From Sinorhizobium sp. (GTDB lineage: Bacteria; Pseudomonadota; Alphaproteobacteria; Rhizobiales; Rhizobiaceae), in the NCBI GenBank assembly GCA_031178305.1, contig JAPSJG010000107.1, positions 1-10,022 of the forward strand: DNA of 10,022 nt, in the 5' to 3' direction. Shown piece by piece: positions 1 through 6,388 of this stretch; position 1 is the first letter of the stretch; the number at the start of each line of letters is the position of its first letter. Both the position numbers and the translations under genes were made by a program. The notes under the pieces are model-generated. The model saw only the letters and a list, made by a program, of their open reading frames with translations. It was not told where the DNA came from and searched no databases.

Positions 1-531
1 TTCGCCGATGCGGGCAAAACCCTCCGTGCCGTCATAGACGCCGACTATGCCGCGATGGGCGGAAAAATCGTTCTCGGTGGCGTAGAGCAGCCTGCCGTCG
101 GCGGAAAAGCAACCATGGCCGAAGAAGTGTCGGCCTTCGACGGCCGAAATCACGATCGGCTCCACGCTTCCGTCGGTCGCAAGTATCATCGCGTAGGTAC
201 CGGGCCGGCGGGCGAAGGCGACGGCCCGCCTGCTCGCCGGCGAGAAAGCCATGCCATGCGCACGTGCCGGGAGCGGCGTCCGGTCCACGATCTCGCCCCC
301 TTCGGTGAGTGTCGCGATGCCATAGGTGCCATCTGGTGCCATGAAAGCGGAGGCGAAAACAGCGTCCGCTGTTTCGAGCGCGAAGGCGGCGCGAGGACCA
401 AGCGCCGCCACCCAGACGGCACCTGCCATCTTGACGAAGCTGCGTCGGTCGATGAGGTTTTTGGGGGTGATAGGATTTCCGAGGCGGAGGCGTGTTTCCG
501 TGGCAAACCCCTCCCCAACCCCTCCACACAA
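1..531 (-). CDS. DUF1513 family Tat-exported protein, N-terminal part (runs off left edge)
   Basis: The C-terminus lies beyond position 1. The minus frame with codons ending at position 1 is open throughout. It contains a twin-arginine signal (LIDRRSFVKMAG, codons about 456-421) followed by a hydrophobic stretch ending AAFA. The mature sequence has beta-propeller-like segments such as APDGTYGIATL, RAHGMAFSPASRRAVAFARR and HFFGHGCFSADGRLLYATEN, typical of DUF1513 (COG3490). This family is the usual fourth member of the imelysin/di-heme oxidoreductase cluster; its biochemical function is unknown. The start is uncertain. No ATG lies between the repeat and the Tat motif, and ATG 429 falls after the twin arginines. 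In-frame candidates are TTG 531 (used here), TTG 699 and ATG 729, all inside repeat DNA. An ACG at 501-499 directly abuts the repeat arm and is preceded by GGGGAGGGG. The family call is firm; the 5' end is not. Confidence 0.8.
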   Translation of the reverse strand, partial: MCGGVGEGFATETRLRLGNPITPKNLIDRRSFVKMAGAVWVAALGPRAAFALETADAVFASAFMAPDGTYGIATLTEGGEIVDRTPLPARAHGMAFSPASRRAVAFARRPGTYAMILATDGSVEPIVISAVEGRHFFGHGCFSADGRLLYATENDFSAHRGIVGVYDGTEGFARIGE

Positions 532-668
532 GGGAGAGGGGCTCGCACCCGCGGCCTGCCGAACCCCATCTTCGACGCAAGAACGCGCGAAACCGCTGAG
601 ATTGAGAAAGGCCGGTGCGGCCTCGCAAGCCGATTCCCTTTGTGGGGAGAGGTTGGGGAGGAGTTGCC
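502..668. repeat. 167-bp inverted-arm repeat element (rhizobial mosaic type)
   Basis: Two 33-nt arms, 502-534 (starting ggcaaacccctccccaac) and 636-668 (the same sequence inverted, ending ggttggggaggagttgcc), are imperfect reverse complements with about five differences. They enclose roughly 100 bp of unrelated sequence. The C-rich arm ending in cacaaggg is the style of abundant rhizobial intergenic repeats. The element abuts the next repeat without a gap, as expected of mosaic elements. It lies in the 5' region of the DUF1513 gene and is open in that gene's frame. No obvious target-site duplication is seen. Assignment to a named family is inference. Confidence 0.75.
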
Positions 669-775
669 TACAGCGCCGCGCGTCCTTCAGGACGCACAAA
701 GGACGCTGTAAGTCTTTGAGCCTACGCATCGTGCTTTCCGAAAATCGGTTCCGATTTTCCGGCCGATGCGCTAGG
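669..775. repeat. Double-hairpin repeat, RIME1-like
   Basis: Two adjacent palindromes are visible. The first, 669-710, has outer arms TACAGCG/CGCTGTA and an inner perfect hairpin GCGTCC-ttca-GGACGC (680-695). A second GGACGC at 701-706 allows an alternative fold. The second palindrome, 721-775, has outer arms CCTACGCATCG and CGATGCG-c-TAGG and an inner perfect 9-bp stem GAAAATCGG/CCGATTTTC (740-759). Two large palindromes in about 107 bp match the published layout of Rhizobium-specific intergenic mosaic element 1. That identification rests on memory of the family. It fills most of the gap between corA and the DUF1513 gene and might also influence mRNA stability there. Confidence 0.75.
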
Positions 776-801
776 GCACAGCCGAGGAGAGTGCGTCATC
801 G

Positions 802-1791
802 TCACAACCACCCCCGCCGCTTGAAATAGAGATAGGGCAACAGCGCGGAAAGCACCATCATGCCGAGCGCATAGGGATAGCCCACGTGCCAAGCGAGTTC
901 CGGCATAACCTCGAAGTTCATGCCATAGATCGAGGCGACCAGCGTCGGCGGCAGGAAGACGACGGCCGCGACCGAGAAGATTTTGATGATCTGGTTCTGC
1001 TCGAGGTTGATGAGGCCGAGGGTCGCGTCGAGCAGGAAATTGATCTTGTTCGACAGGAACAGCGCGTGATCGCCGAGCGATGACGCGTCGCGCTGGATCA
1101 GCTTGGTCCGCTGCCGGCTTTCCTTCGCCGCCTTGCGCGGGCTGCTTCCTTCGACGGCGACGTGGTAGGCCACCAGCCTGCCGATGCTGACGAGGCTTTC
1201 GCGGATGGTCGTGAGCAGGTCGCCCTTCTGGCCGATCTGTTCAATCAGCGATTGCAGGTCGCGCGTCTTCTTGGTGGCGCTGGCATGAGACTTGCGGAAG
1301 ACCTCGCGCGAGATCGCGTCGACTTCGTTGCCGGCACGCTCCAGCGCATCGGCGATACGGTCGATCATGGTCTCGAGCAGGCCGAGCATGACCAGTTCGC
1401 CCGTGTCGCAGGCTGCGCCGTTCGGCTTCTGAATGCGGTTGGCATAGAGCTCGAACGGCTTCGGATCGGCGTGGCGCACCGTGACGAGCGTCGTTCCCTT
1501 CAGGATGAAGGTGACCGGCACCTTGGCCGGATGATCGCTGTCGAGCTTCGCCGTCGAAGTGACGGTCATGAACTCGGCGCCGTCTTCCTGGTAGAGACGG
1601 TCGGAAAGTTCGATCTCCTGCATCTCGTCGCGTGTCGGGATTTCAATCCCGAGATGGCCTTCTACGAGCCGCGTCTCGTCGGCGGAAGGATTGAAGAGGT
1701 CGAACCATGCCACCGTCTCCTCCGCAGTAAATCCGGCGGAGTGGTCGACGAGCACGAGATGGCTGTTCTGGCTTTTGTAGATGCGCAGCAT
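802..1791 (-). CDS. corA: CorA family Mg2+/Co2+ transport protein
   Basis: A 329-residue inner-membrane divalent-cation channel of the CorA family. The long N-terminal cytoplasmic domain is followed by a helical stalk. Two C-terminal membrane segments follow: about residues 270-288 (FSVAAVVFLPPTLVASI) and 305-323 (YPYALGMMVLSALLPYLYF). The signature YGMN motif sits between them at about 289-292, followed by the periplasmic loop FEVMPELAWHVGY. The basic tail KRRGWL is typical. I chose ATG 1791 because GGAG lies 6 nt upstream and MLRIYKS is a natural CorA N-terminus. ATG 1803 and TTG 1836 are in-frame alternatives that would add 4 or 15 residues. The gene lies between two members of the imelysin cluster and has a 217-bp upstream gap that may hold its own promoter and leader. 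It is full length with no damage seen. Confidence 0.93.
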   Translation of the reverse strand: MLRIYKSQNSHLVLVDHSAGFTAEETVAWFDLFNPSADETRLVEGHLGIEIPTRDEMQEIELSDRLYQEDGAEFMTVTSTAKLDSDHPAKVPVTFILKGTTLVTVRHADPKPFELYANRIQKPNGAACDTGELVMLGLLETMIDRIADALERAGNEVDAISREVFRKSHASATKKTRDLQSLIEQIGQKGDLLTTIRESLVSIGRLVAYHVAVEGSSPRKAAKESRQRTKLIQRDASSLGDHALFLSNKINFLLDATLGLINLEQNQIIKIFSVAAVVFLPPTLVASIYGMNFEVMPELAWHVGYPYALGMMVLSALLPYLYFKRRGWL

Positions 1792-1836
1792 GTTGGGCTC
1801 CATGTCGTCGAGTCCGACCGACGGAGCCTTGATCAA

Positions 1837-1890
1837 TCAGGTCCGGACGGCCGTGAGCATGAAGACTCGACTTCGACTGTCGGGGTTCAT
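1837..1890 (-). CDS. Possible 17-codon leader ORF upstream of corA
   Basis: ATG 1890 opens a 17-residue ORF (MNPDSRSRVFMLTAVRT). It is preceded by AAGGA with about 10 nt spacing. Its TGA (1839-1837) touches the in-frame TTG at 1836 and lies 45 nt before the preferred corA start. The ORF is in the same frame as corA. Enteric corA mRNAs carry a short regulatory leader ORF (corL), so a leader peptide here is conceivable. ORFs this short arise by chance and no conservation data are available. Confidence 0.25.
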   Translation of the reverse strand: MNPDSRSRVFMLTAVRT

Positions 1891-1917
1891 CTTCTGTTGA
1901 TCCTTATGGGTGGAAGC

Positions 1918-1962
1918 TGTCCGCGGCAGCGGACACGACCTGCGCTTTGCGCCGAAAAGCGC
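1918..1962 (-). promoter_or_regulatory. Two stem-loops between the second imelysin gene and corA
   Basis: There are two perfect inverted repeats: TGTCCGC-ggca-GCGGACA (1918-1935) and GCGCTTT-gcgccga-AAAGCGC (1942-1962). Neither is followed by a T-run on the minus strand, so they are not clear intrinsic terminators. A TTGACA hexamer on the minus strand at 1972-1967 could be a -35 element for corA, but I see no good -10 at the right spacing. They could be part of a corA leader or 3'-end stabilisers of the imelysin mRNA. Confidence 0.3.
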
Positions 1963-2007
1963 CTCTTGTCAACCGCTGAGAGCTGCGGCCGGTTTCATCT
2001 TCCCGCG

Positions 2008-3135
2008 TCAATCACCATCGGCAAAGGAAAAACCGGCTCCAAGGCCGATCGCACCCCCGAAATCATGATTAAGCCGGTCGAGCAGATCGGCAGTGTTGAG
2101 AGCGATGAAATTGAGGATGGCGCGCCGCTTGTCGTCCGCGAGCGCTGCGTCGATCGGATCATCGATCCGGTCGGCCGCGCTGATTAGTGTTTTCAGGAGG
2201 AAATTCACCGAGCCGGCGATCGAGCGGCTGTCGGCGGGCAGCAGTCCCTCCATGCCGGAAGTGACGAAGAATGTCTGCAGGCCCCGAAAATTCGCTGAAA
2301 TAGACGGCATCGTCTGATTGGAGCGCCAGTAGATCGCGAGCTTCGGATTGTCCTTGCCCGGTCTTGCGGAGATCGTTCCGGCATAGAAGGGGCGCAGCCG
2401 CTGGTCCTTCACCATTTCGACGCTATGGACGAGAACGCCGAGCAGTTCGGTTGCGGCCTCCTTATTGTCGCGGAAGAGCGGATTGTCGGGGCCGGGCGCC
2501 TTCCAGGCGGCTTGGATGCCGTCCGGCTTTTCCCATGCGGCACGCAACTCGCCGGCAATCGCCTCGAGGTTCCCGGCGATGGCGTGCCCGTAGCGGCAAC
2601 GGAAGCTGCCGTCCTTGCCGGCAAGCCTATCCGCTCCCTTGCCGTAGAGGACATATTCGAGCGCACTGAGGCCCTGGACCGCGACGCTCTTTGCCTTGAG
2701 GCTTTCGACGTCGGTCGCGCGCTCGTCGCTCTTGGCGAGAACGGCCTGAACCTGCTTCAAGCCGGTGCTTTTTCGGTCCGGGTAAAAGAGAAAGCGTTCG
2801 AAGCGGTTCTGTTCGAGCGCAGGCCCGAGCCGGATGATTTCGATCCGTGACCATGTCTGCACGACCTCCGCGAAGGCCGACCGGCTCGTTTGCAATGCGG
2901 CTTCGGAGGGCTGTGCGCAAAGCGCCGCGCTCGTGGCGGCAAGGGTAGCGGTCGCCCGCGAGAGGTTGCGGTAGCCCGGAATGATAAAGTCGTCCACGGC
3001 CTTCGCCATCACGCCCGGCAGCGCCGTATCGTCAAGAACGCGCGGCAATGGCGCTTCGCCTTCCTGTGCCGCCGCGGGACCGGTGGCGATCGTGACGCAC
3101 AGGAGAGAGAGTGGCAGGAGCAGGCCCAGGCGCAT
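2008..3135 (-). CDS. Imelysin family periplasmic protein (COG3489 type)
   Basis: 375 residues. A Sec signal peptide (MRLGLLLPLSLLCVTIATG..AAAQ, likely cut near residue 24) precedes an all-helical imelysin-like domain. The ending GFSFADGD and the RLGP segment (about 102-105) are typical of the second imelysin of this cluster. The family motif GxHxxE appears here as GLSALE (155-160), so the putative metal-binding histidine is absent, unlike the IrpA paralogue in this window. The ATG shares one base with the stop of the upstream oxidoreductase (TGATG), and GGAG lies 8 nt upstream inside that gene, so translation is probably coupled. Imelysins were first described as M75 peptidases, but iron-linked roles are better supported for bacterial homologues. 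The function of this branch is not established. Confidence 0.92.
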   Translation of the reverse strand: MRLGLLLPLSLLCVTIATGPAAAQEGEAPLPRVLDDTALPGVMAKAVDDFIIPGYRNLSRATATLAATSAALCAQPSEAALQTSRSAFAEVVQTWSRIEIIRLGPALEQNRFERFLFYPDRKSTGLKQVQAVLAKSDERATDVESLKAKSVAVQGLSALEYVLYGKGADRLAGKDGSFRCRYGHAIAGNLEAIAGELRAAWEKPDGIQAAWKAPGPDNPLFRDNKEAATELLGVLVHSVEMVKDQRLRPFYAGTISARPGKDNPKLAIYWRSNQTMPSISANFRGLQTFFVTSGMEGLLPADSRSIAGSVNFLLKTLISAADRIDDPIDAALADDKRRAILNFIALNTADLLDRLNHDFGGAIGLGAGFSFADGD

Positions 3136-4898
3136 CAGAGCGACTCCAGAAAGGTCAAGAGGGCTTTGCGGTCATCCTTCGCCATGGCGGCGAAGGCGTT
3201 GCGTGCCTTTTCCGCTTCGCCGCCATGCCAGAGGATGGCCTCGGTGAAATTGCGCGCACGCCCGTCGTGAAGCAGGAATGTGTGGCCGCTGACGGTCCTC
3301 GTCAGCCCGATTCCCCAGAGCGGCGGCGTGCGCCATTCGCGACCGCTGGCGACACCGACCTCTTGGCCATCGGCGAGGCCCTCGCCCATGTCGTGCAGCA
3401 GGAAGTCGGAGTAGGGCCAGATCAACTGGAAGGCCACCTCCTCATGCGGAGCATCGCGCCGGCTCACGTATTTCGGTGTGTGGCAGGCCGGGCACCCAGC
3501 CTCGTAGAAAAGCCGCTTGCCCCTCAAGGTCTCGGGAAAGCTCGCCTTGCGGCGGGCCGGCACGGCGAGATTGGAGGAATAGAAGGTCACGAGTCCGAGC
3601 ACGGGATCGGGAGCCTCGACGGCCCCCAGCCGCGGCTGCACACCGGTTGGGAGTTCGAGACAGGCGGTCTGCGCCGCGGTGCAATCCCCATGGCTGCGGT
3701 CGACATCGGGCGTAGACAGGCCTATGTCGATGGCAAAGGCGTCGCCGGTCTGCTGGCGAACGGTCGGGTTCTGCGCCTTCCAGCCGAAGCGGCCGAGCGC
3801 GATGGCGCCGGACTGCCGGTCGCGCACGAGCGCCGCCCGGCCGCTAATGCCGTCGCCGTCGCGGTCATTCGGATCGGCCCTGGCCAGGATATCAGCCTCA
3901 TGGATCGCCTCGACCAGGCCGAGGCCGATCATCGCCGGTGCGACGCGGGGCGACAGCGTTGTATCGGCGTCCATGGCGCCGTAGCCGAGATCGGCGACCG
4001 CATGGTGCGGTTTGCGAAGCGACACCGACTCGCCGTCGGCGAGCGTCACCGGCTCTTCCGTATAGGTGATTGTTATGCGACCCTCGGCGGCTAGCCCCGG
4101 CAGGGCGCTGTCCTGCAACTGCGCGCCGTAAACCGGATCGGGAAGGTTGAGCACTTCATGGGCGGCGACTATCCGCCGTTCGGCCTCTTCGCGCGGCCCA
4201 CGGGCTAGCCGGTACAGCATCGATGTCGCATCCGACGCACCTTCGGGCGGACGGCCGCGGCCGTCGCGTGGATGGCAGCTTTCGCAGGCGCGCGCATTGT
4301 AGAGCGGCCCAAGTCCGTCGGAGGCCTGGGTGGAGGAGGGGGACGACACCCAGAGTTTCTCGAACAGCGCCTTGCCGAGTCTGAAATTCTCTTCGCCCTC
4401 GAAGGGGAGATTCGCCGAGAAATGCGAGAATACCTTCTCGTTAATCGGTGCGATCGTCGTCGTCGCGCCCCCGGAGATCGCCTCGAACTGTTCGGCTCTG
4501 GAAAAGTCCGTCGTCGGCTTCGTCACCTCAAGCACGCGCTCAAGGTCATGTCCTGAGAGGTCCTCGCGTGTGGGGCGGCACCCCCCTCTGCCTTGCCGGG
4601 CATCTCCCCCACAAGGGGGGAAATCGTCAAGCGGCGATGTCCTGTTCGACAAACTGACCTGGGCAACTTCCGCTGACTGCGGCGTCTGCTCGCTTCCAGC
4701 AGGGCAAGGCTTTGCTTCTAGCCAATCTCCCCCGTTGTGGGGCAGATGCCCGGCAGGGCAGAGGGGGGTGTCGGCTTTCGCCGCCACGAACCGACCGGCT
4801 TCCACCCGGACGACACCGGGCAAGTCGCGCGTCGCCGCTGCCGTTGCGGCGAGGAACGCTATGGCGAGCGCGAGAAAGCGGATGGTCAGAACATTCAT
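3135..4898 (-). CDS. Di-heme oxidoreductase (DHOR, 'thiol oxidoreductase', COG3488) with in-frame repeat insertion
   Basis: 587 residues. An N-terminal hydrophobic segment (residues 1-22) is an export signal. Two c-type heme sites are visible: CESCH (205-209) and CPACH (469-473). The conserved C-terminal blocks are WPYSDFLLHDMGEGLADG, EWRTPPLWGIGL and FLLHDGRARNFTEAILWHGGE. M504 is a candidate axial ligand. Members resemble di-heme peroxidases; the physiological substrate is unknown. Residues about 43-107 are encoded by a palindromic repeat and look unlike the rest (rich in Pro, Gly and Cys: TPLCPAGHLPHNGG at the start, GGDARQGRGGC at the end). Without them the protein is about 523 residues, nearer the family norm as I recall it. 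The gene follows irpA by 47 bp with only a weak ribosome site, and overlaps the next imelysin gene by one base. The frame is intact, so the gene is probably functional. Confidence 0.94.
   Translation of the reverse strand: MNVLTIRFLALAIAFLAATAAATRDLPGVVRVEAGRFVAAKADTPLCPAGHLPHNGGDWLEAKPCPAGSEQTPQSAEVAQVSLSNRTSPLDDFPPCGGDARQGRGGCRPTREDLSGHDLERVLEVTKPTTDFSRAEQFEAISGGATTTIAPINEKVFSHFSANLPFEGEENFRLGKALFEKLWVSSPSSTQASDGLGPLYNARACESCHPRDGRGRPPEGASDATSMLYRLARGPREEAERRIVAAHEVLNLPDPVYGAQLQDSALPGLAAEGRITITYTEEPVTLADGESVSLRKPHHAVADLGYGAMDADTTLSPRVAPAMIGLGLVEAIHEADILARADPNDRDGDGISGRAALVRDRQSGAIALGRFGWKAQNPTVRQQTGDAFAIDIGLSTPDVDRSHGDCTAAQTACLELPTGVQPRLGAVEAPDPVLGLVTFYSSNLAVPARRKASFPETLRGKRLFYEAGCPACHTPKYVSRRDAPHEEVAFQLIWPYSDFLLHDMGEGLADGQEVGVASGREWRTPPLWGIGLTRTVSGHTFLLHDGRARNFTEAILWHGGEAEKARNAFAAMAKDDRKALLTFLESL
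4579..4770. repeat. 192-bp palindromic repeat inserted in frame inside the di-heme oxidoreductase gene
   Basis: The arms 4579-4624 (beginning cacccccctctgcc, containing gccgggcatct) and 4725-4770 are 46-nt inverted repeats matching at 42 positions. They enclose about 100 bp. The arm sequence (ctctgcc-tgccgggcatct-cccacaaggggg) is typical of repeats that usually lie between rhizobial genes. The element is exactly 64 codons long and contains no stop in the minus frame it interrupts. I see no clear target-site duplication. The mRNA could fold into a long hairpin here. Confidence 0.88.
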
Positions 4899-4945
4899 GG
4901 GATAGGTCGGGCCGCTACCTGCCGGAAGCAGCCCGCCTTTTTCGT

Positions 4946-6226
4946 TTATTGGAAGACGGCGCTAGGATTATCCAAGCTGTCGGAACCTTCAAGCTCGATC
5001 TGGCCTATTTCGAGGGCGGCGATGACGCGCTCTACCGTCTTGGCCTGTGCGATCAGCCCATCGATGGCGGCCTGGACGGTGGCATTGCCCTCCGCATTGC
5101 CTTCGCCGATCATCTGGTCATAGGCCTCGAGGGTTTTGGCACGCTTGGCCATGGCCTGCATCTTCTCGACCGTGGTCGCGAGATTTCCCTTCATCTCCTT
5201 GTCAAGCGCAGCATCCTTGGCGGCGACGAGTTCGGAGAGGGCCGGCCCAGTCAGTTTCGTGCCGTCGATCCGGGTGTATTCGCCGGTATAGGTTGACTGG
5301 ATGCCGATCGCGTCATGCAGATGCGAGTTGTGGGTGTTGTCGGAGAAGCAATCGTGCTCCTCTTCCGGATCATGCAGCAGCAGGCCGAGCTTCATGCGTT
5401 CGCCGGCGAGTTCGCCGTACGAGAGCGAGCCCATACCAGTGAGGATTGCGGCAAGTCCCGCCTTCGGGTCGGCTTCAACCGCCTTGGTGGCATCGCCCTC
5501 CGGAGCCCAGTTTGCAACCATATCCTCGAGGTCGGAGACGAGCAGGCTCGAGGCTGCCTTGAGATAAGCGGCGCGGCGCTCGCAATTGCCGTTCGTGCAT
5601 GCTTTGGTGTCGAAGTCGGTATAGGCCCTCTTGCCGGCGCCGGGACCGGTACCGTTCAGGTCCTGTCCCCAGAGCAGGAATTCGATCGCATGATAGCCGG
5701 TCGCGACATTCGCCTCGATGCCGCCGGTCTCCTGCAGCGTGCCGGACAGGAATTCCGGCGTGATGTTGGTCGCATCGACATCCCTGCCGTCGATCTTGAT
5801 CATCTTGTTGGCGATCACATTGGCGACAAAGAGCGCGTTCTCGTCGCTTTCGGTGCCGTAGCTCGGATCGACATAGTCGATCAGGCCCTCATCGAGCGGC
5901 CAGGCATTGACCTTGCCTTCCCACTCGTCGACGATCGCGTTGCCGAAGCGATAAACCTCGGTCTCCTGATAGGGATTGCGCGCTTTCAGCCATGCCTCGC
6001 GCGCGGCCCTCAGGGTCTCCTCGGTCGGATTTGCGATCAGCGCGTCGACGGCCTTGTCGAGCGCTTCGGCCGTCGTCAGCGCATCCTCATATTTGGCGTG
6101 TGCAATGGCGGCATAATGCTTGACGACCGCAGCGGCGTCGGTCGCAGCCTTGGCCGGCTGCAGGGCCAGCACGGACGTGGCCGTCACGAGTGCCAGCGCG
6201 GCTGTGCGGATGAATTTCTTGGTCAT
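4946..6226 (-). CDS. irpA: IrpA-type imelysin, iron-regulated periplasmic/outer-membrane-associated protein
   Basis: 426 residues. A Sec signal peptide (MTKKFIRTAALALVTATSV..PAKA, cut near residue 28) precedes a full imelysin/M75 domain. The signature GYHAIE (177-182) keeps the GxHxxE form thought to bind metal. Also typical are the RNPYQETEVYRFG block (83-95), NAWPLDEGLIDYVD (107-120), and the acidic/His-rich LHDPEEEHDCFSDNTHNSHLHD region (284-305). ATG 6226 is preferred because AGGAG lies upstream with suitable spacing; longer in-frame starts up to 6307 would spoil the signal peptide. The gene leads a minus-strand cluster with the di-heme oxidoreductase and the second imelysin. Iron-responsive control is suggested by an Irr-box-like dyad upstream. 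EfeO proteins of EfeUOB iron systems share this domain. The precise ligand or reaction is unresolved. Confidence 0.95.
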   Translation of the reverse strand: MTKKFIRTAALALVTATSVLALQPAKAATDAAAVVKHYAAIAHAKYEDALTTAEALDKAVDALIANPTEETLRAAREAWLKARNPYQETEVYRFGNAIVDEWEGKVNAWPLDEGLIDYVDPSYGTESDENALFVANVIANKMIKIDGRDVDATNITPEFLSGTLQETGGIEANVATGYHAIEFLLWGQDLNGTGPGAGKRAYTDFDTKACTNGNCERRAAYLKAASSLLVSDLEDMVANWAPEGDATKAVEADPKAGLAAILTGMGSLSYGELAGERMKLGLLLHDPEEEHDCFSDNTHNSHLHDAIGIQSTYTGEYTRIDGTKLTGPALSELVAAKDAALDKEMKGNLATTVEKMQAMAKRAKTLEAYDQMIGEGNAEGNATVQAAIDGLIAQAKTVERVIAALEIGQIELEGSDSLDNPSAVFQ

Positions 6227-6320
6227 GACCCTCTCCTTCGCTTCTGTCAGGGCGGCCGTGCAACGGCTCATGCCCAATAAAGCGCGGCTGTCATGGACCA
6301 AAAGCAAACTTGTGTCAAAA

Positions 6321-6344
6321 AGTATAGTTTAGAACTCTTTTAAC
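6321..6344 (-). promoter_or_regulatory. Candidate irpA promoter -10 with overlapping Irr-box-like (ICE) dyad
   Basis: TTTAGAACTCTTTTAAC (6328-6344) resembles the rhizobial iron control element bound by Irr, roughly TTTAGAA-N3-TTCTAAA: the left half is exact and the right half has two mismatches. On the minus strand it directly precedes TATACT (6326-6321), a good -10 hexamer, about 95 bp before the irpA start. No convincing -35 is seen 16-18 bp upstream. A separate minus-strand TTGACA at 6318-6313 lacks a good -10. Control by Irr is inference from motif similarity and gene content. Confidence 0.45.
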
Positions 6345-6388
6345 ACACGACTTTGACTGGTAGATGCGCGGAACTCGCGGCTCTGGTA

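Noticed and set aside
32..628. Minus-strand ORFs 32-628 and 186-569 as the gene at the left end
   Set aside because: They are Arg/Pro-rich out-of-frame readings. The frame ending at position 1 carries the Tat motif and DUF1513 segments.
1162..2187. Long plus-strand ORF (341 codons) opposite corA
   Set aside because: It lies antisense to the well-supported corA and imelysin genes, has no recognisable domain, and is explained by GC-rich codon bias.
3111..4094. Long plus-strand ORF (327 codons) opposite the di-heme oxidoreductase
   Set aside because: It is the antisense shadow of a gene with clear heme motifs; no family features or ribosome site were seen.
4579..4770. An insertion sequence or CRISPR repeat at the 192-bp element
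   Set aside because: It has no transposase, is too short for an IS, and has one pair of inverted arms rather than regularly spaced direct repeats.
3135..4898. Treating the di-heme oxidoreductase as a pseudogene because of the repeat
   Set aside because: The reading frame is intact across the repeat, and the heme motifs and conserved C-terminal blocks are all present.
5315..6280. Long plus-strand ORF (321 codons) opposite irpA
   Set aside because: It is antisense to irpA with no recognisable motifs and crosses the irpA promoter side.
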